From Bradyrhizobium sp. AZCC 1719 (GTDB lineage: Bacteria > Pseudomonadota > Alphaproteobacteria > Rhizobiales > Xanthobacteraceae): a DNA stretch of 64,000 bases. This document shows, piece after piece, positions 51,141-60,871 of this stretch. A program made the translations under genes and the position numbers. Numbering within the stretch: the first letter of the stretch is position 1; each line of letters begins with the position of its first letter. The notes below the pieces were generated by a model. The model saw only the letters and a program-made list of their open reading frames with translations. It was not told where the DNA came from and made no database searches. The DNA is taken from NCBI RefSeq assembly GCF_036924525.1, contig NZ_JAZHRU010000001.1:3749001-3813000 (forward strand), given 5' to 3'.

Positions 51141-52409
51141 CTAAAGATTACTGTCGATGATCGCGGCATACACCATGGTGCGCAGCTCGCGCCGCAAGGG
51201 ATAGGCGCTCGACGGCAGCACCTGAGTCATGAAGATCGTGATCAGCTCTTCCACCGGGTCGATGAAGAACGACGTTGTCGCCGCACCGCCCCAGTTGAAC
51301 TCGCCGGGACTGCCGGCAATCAAGGTCTGCGCCGGGTTCATGGTGACGGCGAAGCCGAGCCCGAAGCCGATGCCGTTATAGGCCGCTTCCGAGAACAGCG
51401 AGCGCGACATCGCCGGCAGGTCGACCCCGCCGGGCAGATGGTTGGACGTCATCAGCTTCAGCGTCTTCGGACCTAACAATCTGATACCGCCGAGCTCACC
51501 GCCATTGAGCAGCGCCCGGCAGAAGGTGAGATAGTCGGCCGTGGTCGAGCACAGGCCGCCGCCACCGGAGATGAAGGACGGCGGCGACAGGAATGAGCTC
51601 GTCGCCGGGTCGTCCTGCAGCGTCAGCGTGCCCTTTCGCTCGGTGGCGTGGAACGTCATGCCGCCCTGCGGGTCGGCCGAATAACACGCCGCGAACCGAT
51701 GCGCCTTGTCCTTGGGCACGAAGAAGTCGGTATCCTTCATCCCGAGCGGATCGAGGATGCGCTCCTTTAGAAACTGCTCGAACGGCTTGCCGCTGATCAA
51801 ACCGATGAGATAGCCGATCACGTCCGTGGCGACGGAGTAATTCCAGGCCTCGCCCGGCGAAAATTCAAGCGGAATTTTTGCAAGGTCGTCGATCATGCCT
51901 TGCAGCGTGCCGGCCTTGATGACTTCGCCGATCTTGTTCTCGCGATAGGCCGCGTCGACGTTGCTGCGTTGTTGGAAGCCGTATGTCAGGCCGGAGGTAT
52001 GCCGCAACAGATCCACGATCAGCATCGGCCGTGACGGCGGCCGGGTCAGGAAGGCGGGGTGCGTACCGGCCACGAACACGCCGAGGTTCTTCCATGCCGG
52101 AATGTATTTGTGCACGGGCTCGTCGAGCGCGACGCGGCCTTCCTCGACCAGCATCATGAACGCGACGGAGGTTAGCGGCTTGGTCATCGAATAGATGCGG
52201 AAGATCGTGTCGTCCTTGACTGGCACCTTGCGCTCGAGATCGGCAAAGCCCTGCGCAGACGAATGGACGACCTTGCCGCGGCGATAGATCAGGAGCTGCG
52301 TCCCCGGGAAGCGGCCGGCATCGATGTAGCGCTGCTTCAGATGATTTTCGAGGCGATCGAGGGCCGCCTTGGACATTCCGGCGGATTCGGGGGAGGCGGG
52401 GGCTAACAT
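51141..52409 (-). CDS. Serine hydrolase of the beta-lactamase / EstB family
   Basis: 422-residue protein of the class C beta-lactamase-like esterase/transpeptidase family. The SxxK motif is in RIYSMTKPLTS and the HTSGLTYGF loop is present. The second conserved tyrosine lies in WNYSVATDVIGYL, where YxN is replaced by Tyr-Ser-Val, typical of esterases rather than true beta-lactamases. GGAG precedes the ATG at 52409 (an ATG at 52415 is also possible). The open frame runs on to 52883 but overlaps the divergent dioxygenase gene, so that part is rejected. No signal peptide is seen. Confidence 0.85.
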   Translation of the reverse strand: MLAPASPESAGMSKAALDRLENHLKQRYIDAGRFPGTQLLIYRRGKVVHSSAQGFADLERKVPVKDDTIFRIYSMTKPLTSVAFMMLVEEGRVALDEPVHKYIPAWKNLGVFVAGTHPAFLTRPPSRPMLIVDLLRHTSGLTYGFQQRSNVDAAYRENKIGEVIKAGTLQGMIDDLAKIPLEFSPGEAWNYSVATDVIGYLIGLISGKPFEQFLKERILDPLGMKDTDFFVPKDKAHRFAACYSADPQGGMTFHATERKGTLTLQDDPATSSFLSPPSFISGGGGLCSTTADYLTFCRALLNGGELGGIRLLGPKTLKLMTSNHLPGGVDLPAMSRSLFSEAAYNGIGFGLGFAVTMNPAQTLIAGSPGEFNWGGAATTSFFIDPVEELITIFMTQVLPSSAYPLRRELRTMVYAAIIDSNL

Positions 52410-52541
52410 CGGCATCTCCGGCTGGCGACTGCGGCCTTGATAGCCGAAAAGTGTCCCCTGTTCCAACGGGCCGGGCTTATGTGGGTTGGAAGGGTGATAT
52501 AGGCTGACACCAGCCATCGCATATCTCCGCAGGACAGCAAA

Positions 52542-53456
52542 ATGCGCCAATTCAGCGAGACCGAACTGACCGCCGCCGTCATCCGCAGCTTCGACAATAC
52601 GCCTGATACGCGCGCCAAATTCCTGCTGCAGGAACTGGTGAAGTCCCTCCACGACTATGTCCGCAAGACCGACCTCACCTTCGAGGAATGGGAATATGCG
52701 ATCGATTTTCTCACGCGGACGGGCCAGAAGTGTACCCCGATCCGGCAGGAGTTCATTCTGCTGTCCGACGTGCTCGGCGTGTCGATGCTGGTCGATGCCG
52801 TGAACCACCGGGAGCGCGAGGGCGCCACCGAGACCACGGTGCTCGGCCCGTTCTATGTCGGCGAGCACAAGGTGATGCCACACGGCACCGATATCTCGGC
52901 AACGCTACCCGGCGAGCGGATGTTCGTGCAGAGCCGCGTCACCGACCTCGAGGGCAAGCCACTGGCCGGCGTGCCGGTCGACATCTGGCATGCCGACGAT
53001 GACGGCTTCTATGACTCCCAGAAGCCGGCCTATGCAACGGAAGGGCCGTCGTCGCGGGCGCGTTTCATTACCGATGCCGATGGAAGGTTCTTCTTCCGCA
53101 CCATCCTGCCGTGCAGCTACCCGATTCCGACCGACGGCCCGGTGGGCGAGATGATCGTGCAGACCGGCCGTCACCCGATGCGGCCGGCCCACGTGCATTT
53201 CCTGGTCGATGCGCCCGGCTATCAGCCGCTGATCACCCACGTCTTCATCGACGGCGACAAGTATCTCGATTCCGACGTGGTGTTCGGGGTCAAGGACGAG
53301 CTGGTCGCCAGAATCGAAAAGCGTACCGATCCGACGATGCCGGACGGCAAGCCCGCGGGCGAGCCGTGGCACCTGATGAGCTACGAATTCCGCATGAAGC
53401 CAGGCGAGGGAAGCGCGCCGAAACCGATGATGGCGAAGGCGGCTGAAGACGCATAA
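52542..53456 (+). CDS. Intradiol ring-cleavage dioxygenase (catechol/hydroxyquinol 1,2-dioxygenase family)
   Basis: 304-residue non-heme Fe(III) dioxygenase. The N-terminal helical dimerisation domain (residues 1-100) is typical of catechol/hydroxyquinol 1,2-dioxygenases. The iron ligands are Tyr157 (DGFYD), Tyr193 (PCSYPIP), and His217 and His219 (RPAHVHF). It cleaves the ring of a catechol-like diol between the hydroxyls to a muconate; the presence of an N-terminal domain with VLGVSMLVDAVNH favours the hydroxyquinol subgroup. Divergent from the serine hydrolase gene, which may open a lactone or ester in the same pathway (inference). No downstream ring-cleavage genes are present. Confidence 0.88.
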   Translation: MRQFSETELTAAVIRSFDNTPDTRAKFLLQELVKSLHDYVRKTDLTFEEWEYAIDFLTRTGQKCTPIRQEFILLSDVLGVSMLVDAVNHREREGATETTVLGPFYVGEHKVMPHGTDISATLPGERMFVQSRVTDLEGKPLAGVPVDIWHADDDGFYDSQKPAYATEGPSSRARFITDADGRFFFRTILPCSYPIPTDGPVGEMIVQTGRHPMRPAHVHFLVDAPGYQPLITHVFIDGDKYLDSDVVFGVKDELVARIEKRTDPTMPDGKPAGEPWHLMSYEFRMKPGEGSAPKPMMAKAAEDA

Positions 53457-53796
53457 CGCAGGGTGCCGCATCGTCTGCTCAATTCTTGTGCGCCGCACAA
53501 AGATTGAGCGAAACGCAAATTTCGAATGCGGTGACTGGTTCCTGACCGCTGCCGCTTTTTGCAGCAACATACGAAGAGTGCATTGAAATAATTGTAGATT
53601 TTGCGCTGCTGGAGGCTTGGCACGAAGCTTGAATAGCTTGTGTCGACGCCATTGAAGCCGTCCCTCGAGACCACTCATCCGAATTGTGACGCCGCCATTC
53701 CGGGGCCTCCCTGGAACGCGCCTTTCTGCGCCTGGCGCGGTGACACCAATCGGACGGCCCCGTTCAACGCACCGACGCAAAAGGACAACGACGCCC
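53457..53796. promoter_or_regulatory. Nitrate operon promoter and leader region
   Basis: This 340-base gap lies upstream of nrtA. TTGGCACG (53617-53624), four bases, then TTGAAT resembles a sigma-54 promoter (TGGCAC-N5-TTGC), with the -12 GC changed to GA. The predicted leader of about 150 nt has two adjacent hairpins, 53698-53716 (TTCCGGG with CCCTGGAA) and 53717-53739 (CGCGCC with GGCGCG). A leader of this kind could be a target for NasT-like antitermination, as in other nitrate operons, but the loops do not show an obvious ANTAR hexanucleotide. Confidence 0.45.
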
Positions 53797-55116
53797 ATGA
53801 CGAAGCCTACCTATCCGACCTCACGCCACGGTTTCAGCCGCCGCCAGCTCCTCAAGGCCACCGGCGGCACGGCGGCATTACTCGCTGCGGCCAAGCTGAA
53901 TTTCCCGGCTGGCGCGTTTGCGCAAGGCGCGGGTCCGGAAGTGACCAAGGCGACGCTCGGGTTCATCGCGCTGAGCGACGCCGGTCCACTGTTCGTCGCC
54001 AAGGACAAGGGATTCTTCGCCAAGCACGGCATGCCCGACGTCGAGGTCGCCAAGCAGGCGTCGTGGGGTACCACCCGCGACAACCTCGTGCTTGGTTCGG
54101 AAGGCAACGGCATCGATGGCGCGCATATCCTGACGCCGATGCCATATCTGATTTCAGCCGGCAAGGTAACGCAGAACAACGTGCCGACGCCGATGTACAT
54201 CTTGGCGCGGCTCAATCTCGATGCGCAGTGCATCTCGATTGCCAAGGAATATGCCAACCTCAAGATCGGGACTGACTCTTCGCCACTTAAAGCCGTGTTC
54301 GAGCAGAAGAAGGCCGCCGGCAAGTCGGCCAAGATTGCGATGACCTTCCCGGGCGGCACGCACGATTTGTGGATCCGTTACTGGCTCGCCGCCGGTGGCA
54401 TCGATCCCGACAAGGACGTCGAGACCATCGTGGTGCCGCCGCCGCAGATGGTTGCCAACATGAAGGTGGGCACGATGGATGCCTTCTGCGTTGGTGAACC
54501 CTGGAATCTGCAGCTCATCAACCAGGGTATCGGCTACACCGCGGTCAATACCGGCGAGCTCTGGAACAAGCATCCGGAGAAGTCGCTCGGCATGCGCGCA
54601 GCCTGGGTCGACAAATATCCAAAGGCCGCCAAGGCCATCCTGATGGCTGTCATGGAGGCGCAGCAATGGGCCGACAAGGCCGAGAACAAGAAAGAGCTCG
54701 CCACCATCATGGGCAAGCGGCAGTGGATGAATTGCCCTGTCGACGACGTTTATGACCGTTCGGCGGGCAAGTTCGACTACGGCATTCCCGGAAAGGTCGT
54801 CGAGAACTCGCCGCACATCATGAAGTACTGGCGCGACTTCGCTTCCTATCCGTTCCAGAGCCACGATCTCTGGTTCATGACGGAAGATATCCGTTGGGGC
54901 AAATACGAAGCAGGCTTCGACAGCAAGGCGCTGGTGGCCAAGGTCAACCGTGAGGATCTCTGGAAAGAAGCCGCCAAGACGCTGGGCGTTCCCGCCGCAG
55001 AGATACCGACTTCGACCTCGCGCGGCAAGGAGACCTTCTTCGACGGCAAGGTGTTCGATCCGGAAAACCCGGCTGCGTATCTGAAGTCCCTTTCGATTAA
55101 GCGCGTTGAAGTCTGA
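53797..55116 (+). CDS. nrtA: Nitrate ABC transporter substrate-binding protein (NrtA/CmpA family)
   Basis: 439-residue binding protein. The N-terminus carries a Tat signal (SRRQLLKATGGTAALLAAA) ending AFAQ. The mature region begins EVTKATLGFIALSDAGPLFVAKDKGFF, the pattern of NrtA/CmpA/SsuA proteins. The ATG at 53797 has AAGGA 12 bases upstream and starts the Tat signal. Followed by a permease, an ATPase, a flavoprotein and nitrate reductase, so nitrate (or nitrite) is the likely ligand. Anchoring to the membrane cannot be predicted. Confidence 0.85.
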   Translation: MTKPTYPTSRHGFSRRQLLKATGGTAALLAAAKLNFPAGAFAQGAGPEVTKATLGFIALSDAGPLFVAKDKGFFAKHGMPDVEVAKQASWGTTRDNLVLGSEGNGIDGAHILTPMPYLISAGKVTQNNVPTPMYILARLNLDAQCISIAKEYANLKIGTDSSPLKAVFEQKKAAGKSAKIAMTFPGGTHDLWIRYWLAAGGIDPDKDVETIVVPPPQMVANMKVGTMDAFCVGEPWNLQLINQGIGYTAVNTGELWNKHPEKSLGMRAAWVDKYPKAAKAILMAVMEAQQWADKAENKKELATIMGKRQWMNCPVDDVYDRSAGKFDYGIPGKVVENSPHIMKYWRDFASYPFQSHDLWFMTEDIRWGKYEAGFDSKALVAKVNREDLWKEAAKTLGVPAAEIPTSTSRGKETFFDGKVFDPENPAAYLKSLSIKRVEV

Positions 55117-55178
55117 TCAAGCCCGGGCCGCGCGCGGTTGCGGGCGGCCCGCTCATTGAACACGGAGATGCATTTTCA

Positions 55179-56087
55179 ATGACGATGCCTGCGATCAAAG
55201 CTGAAGCCACTGCCGTGGCCATTCCGACCGCCTCACCGACCTCTGCGGCACCGGTGGTGACGATGACACCGAAGCCGGCGCCACGTGCCGAGAAATACGT
55301 CAAGATGGGCAAGGAGATCGCGGTGCGCATCGTGCCGCCGCTGATCGTGCTAGCGCTCCTGATGCTGTTCTGGGAATTGGTCTGCCGCCGCACCGGCTCG
55401 ACCCTGCCGCCGCCGTCGCGCGTCTTCAAGGACACCAAGGAACTGATCTTCGATCCGTTCTTCGACAATGGCGGCATCGACAAGGGCCTGTTCTGGCATC
55501 TGTCCGCCTCGCTGCAGCGCGTCGCGTATGGCTATTCGATCGCCGCGATCGTCGGCATCGCGCTGGGTACGCTGGTCGGGCAATCGGTGTGGGCGATGCG
55601 CGGACTCGATCCGCTGTTCCAGGTGCTGCGCACCATTCCGCCACTGGCCTGGCTGCCGCTGTCGCTGGCCGCGTTCCGTGATGGACACCCATCGGCGATC
55701 TTCGTCATCTTCATCACCTCGGTCTGGCCGATTATCATCAACACCGCGGTCGGCATCCGCAACATCCCGCAGGATTACCGGAATGTCGCAGCCGTCGTGC
55801 AGCTCAATCCGTTGGAGTTCTTCTCCAAGATCATGATCCCGGCAGCGGCGCCCTACATCTTCACGGGCCTGCGCATCGGCATCGGCCTGTCGTGGCTGGC
55901 GATCGTGGCTGCGGAAATGCTGATCGGCGGCGTCGGCATCGGCTTCTTCATCTGGGACGCCTGGAATTCCTCGCACATCAGCGAAATCATCCTGGCGCTG
56001 TTCTACGTCGGCATCATCGGCTTCGTGCTCGACCGCCTGATCGCGGGACTGGCGAAGGTCGTGACCCGCGGCACCGCGCTGAACTGA
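55179..56087 (+). CDS. nrtB: Nitrate ABC transporter permease
   Basis: 302-residue inner-membrane permease with a 40-residue Pro/Ala/Thr-rich cytoplasmic N-terminus and about six helices. The EAA region reads VAAVVQLNPLEFFSKIMIPAAAPYIFTG, as in NrtB. The permease segment WLAIVAAEMLIGGVGIGFFIWDAWN is typical of nitrate and sulfonate permeases. Encoded 62 bp after nrtA and 11 bp before the ATPase. Confidence 0.88.
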   Translation: MTMPAIKAEATAVAIPTASPTSAAPVVTMTPKPAPRAEKYVKMGKEIAVRIVPPLIVLALLMLFWELVCRRTGSTLPPPSRVFKDTKELIFDPFFDNGGIDKGLFWHLSASLQRVAYGYSIAAIVGIALGTLVGQSVWAMRGLDPLFQVLRTIPPLAWLPLSLAAFRDGHPSAIFVIFITSVWPIIINTAVGIRNIPQDYRNVAAVVQLNPLEFFSKIMIPAAAPYIFTGLRIGIGLSWLAIVAAEMLIGGVGIGFFIWDAWNSSHISEIILALFYVGIIGFVLDRLIAGLAKVVTRGTALN

Positions 56088-56098
56088 AGGATCAAGTC

Positions 56099-56893
56099 AT
56101 GCACGCCTATCTGAAGCTCGACCATATCGACAAGACGTTCACCCGCGGCAACGCCACGACGGAAGTGCTGAAGGACATCAGCCTGACCATCGCGAAGGGC
56201 GAATATGTCTCGATCATCGGCCATTCCGGCTGTGGCAAGTCCACGCTGCTCAATATCGTCGCCGGCCTCACCGGCGCCACAAACGGTGGCGTGCTGCTGG
56301 AGAACCGCGAGGTCAATTCGCCGGGACCGGATCGCGCGGTTGTGTTCCAGAACCACAGCCTGCTGCCGTGGCTGACAGTGTACGAAAACGTCAAACTCGG
56401 CGTCGACAAGGTGTTTTCGTCGACCAAGAGCCGCGCCGAGCGCGACGCCTGGGTGATGCACAATCTCAATTTGGTGCAGATGGCGCACGCCAAGGACAAG
56501 CGCCCGTCGGAGATTTCGGGTGGCATGAAGCAGCGCGTCGGCATTGCCCGTGCGCTGGCGATGGAGCCGAAAGTGCTTTTGCTCGACGAGCCGTTCGGCG
56601 CGCTTGATGCGCTGACACGTGCGCACCTGCAGGACTCGGTGATGGCGCTGCACCAGAAGCTCGGCAACACCATCCTGATGATCACGCACGACGTCGACGA
56701 GGCCGTGCTGCTGTCGGACCGCATCGTGATGATGACCAACGGCCCGAGCGCACGGATCGGCGAAGTGCTGGACGTGCCTTTGGCGCGTCCGCGCAAGCGG
56801 CTCGAGCTCGCGACCAATCCCGGCTACCTCAAGTGCCGGCAACGCGTGCTCGAATTCCTCTACGAGCGGCATCGCTTCGTCGAGGCGGCGTAG
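56099..56893 (+). CDS. nrtD: Nitrate ABC transporter ATP-binding protein (NrtD-like)
   Basis: 264-residue ATPase with Walker A GHSGCGKST, signature ISGGMKQRVGIARAL and Walker [28 protein letters not shown] precedes the ATG at 56099. It lacks the extra NrtA-like C-terminal domain of cyanobacterial NrtC, so it is NrtD-like, and no second ATPase gene is present; the transporter probably uses a homodimer. The next gene starts 33 bp later. Confidence 0.88.
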   Translation: MHAYLKLDHIDKTFTRGNATTEVLKDISLTIAKGEYVSIIGHSGCGKSTLLNIVAGLTGATNGGVLLENREVNSPGPDRAVVFQNHSLLPWLTVYENVKLGVDKVFSSTKSRAERDAWVMHNLNLVQMAHAKDKRPSEISGGMKQRVGIARALAMEPKVLLLDEPFGALDALTRAHLQDSVMALHQKLGNTILMITHDVDEAVLLSDRIVMMTNGPSARIGEVLDVPLARPRKRLELATNPGYLKCRQRVLEFLYERHRFVEAA

Positions 56894-56926
56894 GCTCCTA
56901 CGAAAGCGGCTAGGGAAGGACGTGCC

Positions 56927-58144
56927 ATGAGCGAACCGCTCGTCATCGTCGGCAACGGCATGGCTGCTGCCCGTCTGGTCGATGAACTGGCCAAGGTGGC
57001 CTTGGGCCGCTACGCCATTGCCGTGATCGGCGACGAACCGCGGCTTGCGTATAATCGCGTGCTATTGTCATCGGTGCTGGCCGGCGAAACCACCTCGCAG
57101 GACATCGAGCTGCGGCCGGCGTCCTGGTGGCGCGACCGCGGCGTGACCCTGAAGTATGGTTGCGTGGCGACCGAGATTGATGTCGGTCGCCGCGAACTCA
57201 AGATGGAGAACGACGAGAGCATTCCGTTTTCGAAATTGGTGCTGACCACCGGCTCGTCGCCGCTGCGGCTGAATGTACCCGGCGCCGATCTCGCCGGCGT
57301 GCACACGTTTCGTGACAGCCGCGACGTCGACTTGCTGCTGACACTGGCCGCGCAGAAGAAGCGTGTGGTGGTGGTTGGCGGTGGACTGCTGGGTCTCGAG
57401 GCGGCTTATGGCCTCGCCAAGGCTGGCGCGCCGGTGACGCTGGTGCATCTGATGGACCGCCTGATGGAGCGACAGCTCGACGCGCCTGCGGCGGCGCTAT
57501 TAAAATCCCTCGTCGAGAGCAAGGGCATCGAAATTCTTCTCAACGCCAACACGGCGAGCATTCATGGCGAGACGCGGGTTGAAGGCGTCGAACTGGCGGA
57601 CGGACGCCTGCTTGAGGCCGACGCCGTGATCTTTGCCGCAGGCATTCGTCCGAACATCGCGCTCGCCAGGGAAGCCGGTATCCCTGTCAACCGCGGCATC
57701 GTGGTCGACGATCATCTGCAGACCGGCGCCTCCGGTATATTCGCCATCGGCGAGTGCGCCGAGCATCGCGGCGTCTGCTACGGCCTGGTCGAGCCGGCCT
57801 ATGAGCAGGCGAGGGTGCTGGCGCGGCATCTCGCCGGGCGTGAAGCGTCGTACAGCGGAAGCATCGTTGCGACCAATCTGAAAGTTTCCGGCGTCAACGT
57901 GTTCTCCGCAGGCGATTTTATGGGCGGCGACGGCAGCGAGGCCATCGTACTCTCCGACATCAACCACGGCACTTACAAGAAGCTCGTGATCGCGGACGGG
58001 AGATTGACCGGCGCGGTTCTGATCGGCGATGTCGCCGACGCGCTCTGGTATCTCGAATTGATCCGCACGCGTCAGCCGACGGCCCGAATTCGCGCCGATA
58101 TGATGTTCGGCCGCTCGCTCGCGATCCGTTCCGAGGCGGCATGA
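56927..58144 (+). CDS. FAD-dependent NAD(P)H oxidoreductase of nitrate assimilation (Flp-like)
   Basis: 405-residue flavoprotein of the nitrite-reductase large-subunit N-terminal/pyridine nucleotide oxidoreductase type. FAD binding is seen at VIVGNGMAAARLVDEL, NAD(P)H binding at VVVVGGGLLGLEAAYGLAK, and a second FAD block at ASGIFAIGECAEH. It lacks the [2Fe-2S] and siroheme domains of NirB, so it is an electron donor rather than a reductase. In Bradyrhizobium a related protein (Flp) lies between the hemoglobin Bjgb gene and nasC. Here it lies directly between nrtD and nasC and probably passes electrons from NAD(P)H to NasC. Confidence 0.8.
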   Translation: MSEPLVIVGNGMAAARLVDELAKVALGRYAIAVIGDEPRLAYNRVLLSSVLAGETTSQDIELRPASWWRDRGVTLKYGCVATEIDVGRRELKMENDESIPFSKLVLTTGSSPLRLNVPGADLAGVHTFRDSRDVDLLLTLAAQKKRVVVVGGGLLGLEAAYGLAKAGAPVTLVHLMDRLMERQLDAPAAALLKSLVESKGIEILLNANTASIHGETRVEGVELADGRLLEADAVIFAAGIRPNIALAREAGIPVNRGIVVDDHLQTGASGIFAIGECAEHRGVCYGLVEPAYEQARVLARHLAGREASYSGSIVATNLKVSGVNVFSAGDFMGGDGSEAIVLSDINHGTYKKLVIADGRLTGAVLIGDVADALWYLELIRTRQPTARIRADMMFGRSLAIRSEAA

Positions 58145-58157
58145 TCGGATTGCTGGC

Positions 58158-60863
58158 ATGACAGTCGTCGATCCCGATCTCCGCGCTGTCAAAACCACCT
58201 GCGCCTATTGCGGCGTCGGCTGCGGCATATTGGCGACGCCGGACGGACGGGGCGGGGCCGCGATCTCGGGCGATCCTGACCATCCCGCCAATTTCGGCCG
58301 GTTGTGCTCGAAGGGTTCGGCGCTTGGCGAGACGCTCGGGCTGACGAACCGGCTGCTCTATCCGATGATCCGCTGCGGCAAAGGAACCATGGAGCGGGTC
58401 GCCTGGAGCGACGCGCTCGACCATGTCGCGCACAGGTTTCAGCACATCATCGCGCGCGACGGTCCGGGCGCGGTCGCGTTCTATCTTTCCGGCCAGTTGC
58501 TGACCGAGGATTACTACGTCGCCAACAAGCTGATGAAGGGCTTTATCGGCAGCGCCAATGTCGACACCAATTCGCGGCTGTGCATGGCCTCGTCCGTGGC
58601 CGGCCACCGCCGCGCTTTTGGCGCCGACACCGTGCCGGGATGTTACGAGGATCTCGACGAGGCCGACCTCTTGGTGCTGGTCGGCTCCAACGCGGCCTGG
58701 TGCCATCCGGTGCTGTACCAGCGCATGCTCGCCAACAAGCAGAAGCGCGGTGCGCGCATCGTCGTGATCGACCCGCGCCGGACCGACACCGTCGGCGACG
58801 ACGATCTGTTCCTGGGATTGAGGCCGGGCACGGATACGGCGCTGTTCAGCGGGTTGCTGGTTTACCTCGCGGACAACGGCGTACTCGACCGCGACTACAT
58901 CGAACTCCACACCACCGGTTTCGACGAGACAATCGCCCGCGCGCGCAGCATCACCGGCAGCGCCGGCGCAACGGCGCTCGCGACCGGCCTGTCCGAGCAG
59001 GACGTTGCGACGTTCTTCCAAATGTTTGCCAATACGCCGCGCGTGGTCACCCTCTATTCGCAGGGCGTCAATCAATCGGCGCAGGGCACCGACAAGGTCA
59101 ACGCCATCCTCAATTGCCATCTCGCGACCGGGCGGATCGGCTTGCCGGGCGCGTCGCCGTTCTCGCTGACCGGGCAGCCCAACGCGATGGGCGGACGCGA
59201 GGTAGGCGGGCTCGCCAACCAGCTCGCCGCCCATATGGGATTCACGCCGCCAGATATCGATCGCGTGCGGCGGTTCTGGAAGGCGCCGCGCATCGCCACC
59301 CATGAGGGCCTGAAGGCGGTGCAGATGTTCGAGGCGATCGGGCGCGGCGAGATCAAGGCGCTATGGGTGATGGGCACCAATCCAGCGGTGTCGCTGCCGA
59401 ACGCGGATGCTGTTCGCGAAGCCCTGAAGAAGCTCGAGCTGTTCGTGGTTTCTGAGAACGTGATCTCCAACGACACGGTGGACGCTGGCGCGCATGTGCT
59501 GCTGCCGGCGCAGGCCTGGGGCGAGAAATCCGGCACGGTGACCAACTCGGAACGGCGCATCTCGCGGCAGCGCGCGTTTCTTGCCTCCCCGGGCGAAGCC
59601 AAGCCCGATTGGTGGATCATGGGCGAAGTCGCCAGGCGGCTGGGCTTCGGCGCGGCCTTCAGCTTCACCTCGGCGGCGGATATTTTTCGCGAGCACGCCG
59701 CGCTTTCGACCTTCGAGAACGAAGGCGCGCGCGACTTCGATATCGGCGCGCTGCAGTCGCTGTCGGACAGCGATTTCGATGCAATGGCGCCGGTGCAATG
59801 GCCGGTCCGGCAGGGGACCGAGCCGCAAGCGCGCTTCTTCGCCGAAGGCGGTTTCTTTGCCAACGATTTCAGAGCCCGTTTCATCGCGCCGGAAATTCCG
59901 GCGCTGCGAACCGAGACCAGCGCGGTACGGCCGTTGCGGCTCAACACCGGGCGCATCCGCGACCAGTGGCACACCATGACGCGGACGGGGATGAGCCCGC
60001 GGCTCGGCCAGCATCTGCCGGAGCCGTTCGTGGAGGTCCATCCCGACGATGCCGCAAAATTTGGCGTTGCCGACGGCGACTTCGCGCGTGTCACCACCGA
60101 CTACGGGCAATGCACGCTCCGCGTCATCGTCAGCGAACGCCAGCAGCGCGGCATGCTGTTCGCGCCGATCCACTGGAGCGAGGCCAATGCGACCGGCGCG
60201 CGCGTCGGCTCGCTGGTGGCGCCCGTCACCGATCCGTTCTCCGGTCAGCCCGAGAACAAGGCGACGCCGGCCTCGATCGTGCCTTACGAATACGTCTTCC
60301 GCGGCTTTGCGTTGTCGCGCAAGGCACTCGAACTGCCCGCGCATGCCTGGGTGGCGCGCGTTGCCGTCAAAGGCGGCCATGGCTACCTGTTCGCCGACAA
60401 TGCCGATGTCGCGGGCTGGCAATCCTGGCTGAAATCCATCGCGCGCGATGACCTCGCGGAATACAAGGACTTTGGCGGCGGCGTCTATCGCGCCGCATCC
60501 TTTGACGGCGACCGTATCGACACCTGCCTGTTCATCGGCCCGGCGCGCGACGCCGGCGACTGGAACGTGGTCAAGGACCTGTTTGCCGCTGATGCGCTGA
60601 ACCACGACCAGCGCCGCATGCTCCTGTCGGGCAAATCGGCTGACGGCCTCGCCAACGCCGGCCCGATCGTCTGTGCCTGCTTCGGCGTCGGCCGCAACAC
60701 GATCTGCGAGGCCATCGCAGCGGGTGCGGGCACCGCCGCCGACATCGGCGCCAAGCTGAAAGCCGGCACCAATTGCGGCTCCTGCATTCCGGAATTGAAG
60801 CGGCTGATTGCGCAGACGGGAACGGACGACGCCGCGCAGCGGAAGCTCGCGGCGGCGAACTGA
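58158..60863 (+). CDS. nasC: Assimilatory nitrate reductase catalytic subunit
   Basis: 901-residue molybdopterin oxidoreductase reducing nitrate to nitrite in the cytoplasm. The N-terminal [4Fe-4S] ligands are Cys15, Cys18, Cys22 and Cys50 (TTCAYCGVGC; GRLCSKG). The Mo-bis-MGD domains follow, and a C-terminal Bfd-like [2Fe-2S] domain contains IVCACFGVGRN and NCGSCIPELKRL. The C-terminal domain is typical of NasA/NasC that receive electrons from a partner flavoprotein. It starts 13 bp after that flavoprotein gene. No nitrite reductase gene follows within the window. Confidence 0.9.
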   Translation: MTVVDPDLRAVKTTCAYCGVGCGILATPDGRGGAAISGDPDHPANFGRLCSKGSALGETLGLTNRLLYPMIRCGKGTMERVAWSDALDHVAHRFQHIIARDGPGAVAFYLSGQLLTEDYYVANKLMKGFIGSANVDTNSRLCMASSVAGHRRAFGADTVPGCYEDLDEADLLVLVGSNAAWCHPVLYQRMLANKQKRGARIVVIDPRRTDTVGDDDLFLGLRPGTDTALFSGLLVYLADNGVLDRDYIELHTTGFDETIARARSITGSAGATALATGLSEQDVATFFQMFANTPRVVTLYSQGVNQSAQGTDKVNAILNCHLATGRIGLPGASPFSLTGQPNAMGGREVGGLANQLAAHMGFTPPDIDRVRRFWKAPRIATHEGLKAVQMFEAIGRGEIKALWVMGTNPAVSLPNADAVREALKKLELFVVSENVISNDTVDAGAHVLLPAQAWGEKSGTVTNSERRISRQRAFLASPGEAKPDWWIMGEVARRLGFGAAFSFTSAADIFREHAALSTFENEGARDFDIGALQSLSDSDFDAMAPVQWPVRQGTEPQARFFAEGGFFANDFRARFIAPEIPALRTETSAVRPLRLNTGRIRDQWHTMTRTGMSPRLGQHLPEPFVEVHPDDAAKFGVADGDFARVTTDYGQCTLRVIVSERQQRGMLFAPIHWSEANATGARVGSLVAPVTDPFSGQPENKATPASIVPYEYVFRGFALSRKALELPAHAWVARVAVKGGHGYLFADNADVAGWQSWLKSIARDDLAEYKDFGGGVYRAASFDGDRIDTCLFIGPARDAGDWNVVKDLFAADALNHDQRRMLLSGKSADGLANAGPIVCACFGVGRNTICEAIAAGAGTAADIGAKLKAGTNCGSCIPELKRLIAQTGTDDAAQRKLAAAN

Positions 60864-60871
60864 CCTTTCCA

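Noticed and set aside
52410..52883. N-terminal extension of the serine hydrolase gene to 52883
   Set aside because: It overlaps the divergent dioxygenase gene over its 5' end, and no ribosome site or family similarity supports it; a start with GGAG at 52409 fits better.
53698..53739. Assignment of the nrtA leader hairpins as a proven NasT target
   Set aside because: The loops do not show the hexanucleotide pattern expected of ANTAR-binding stem-loops, so only a general regulatory leader is proposed.
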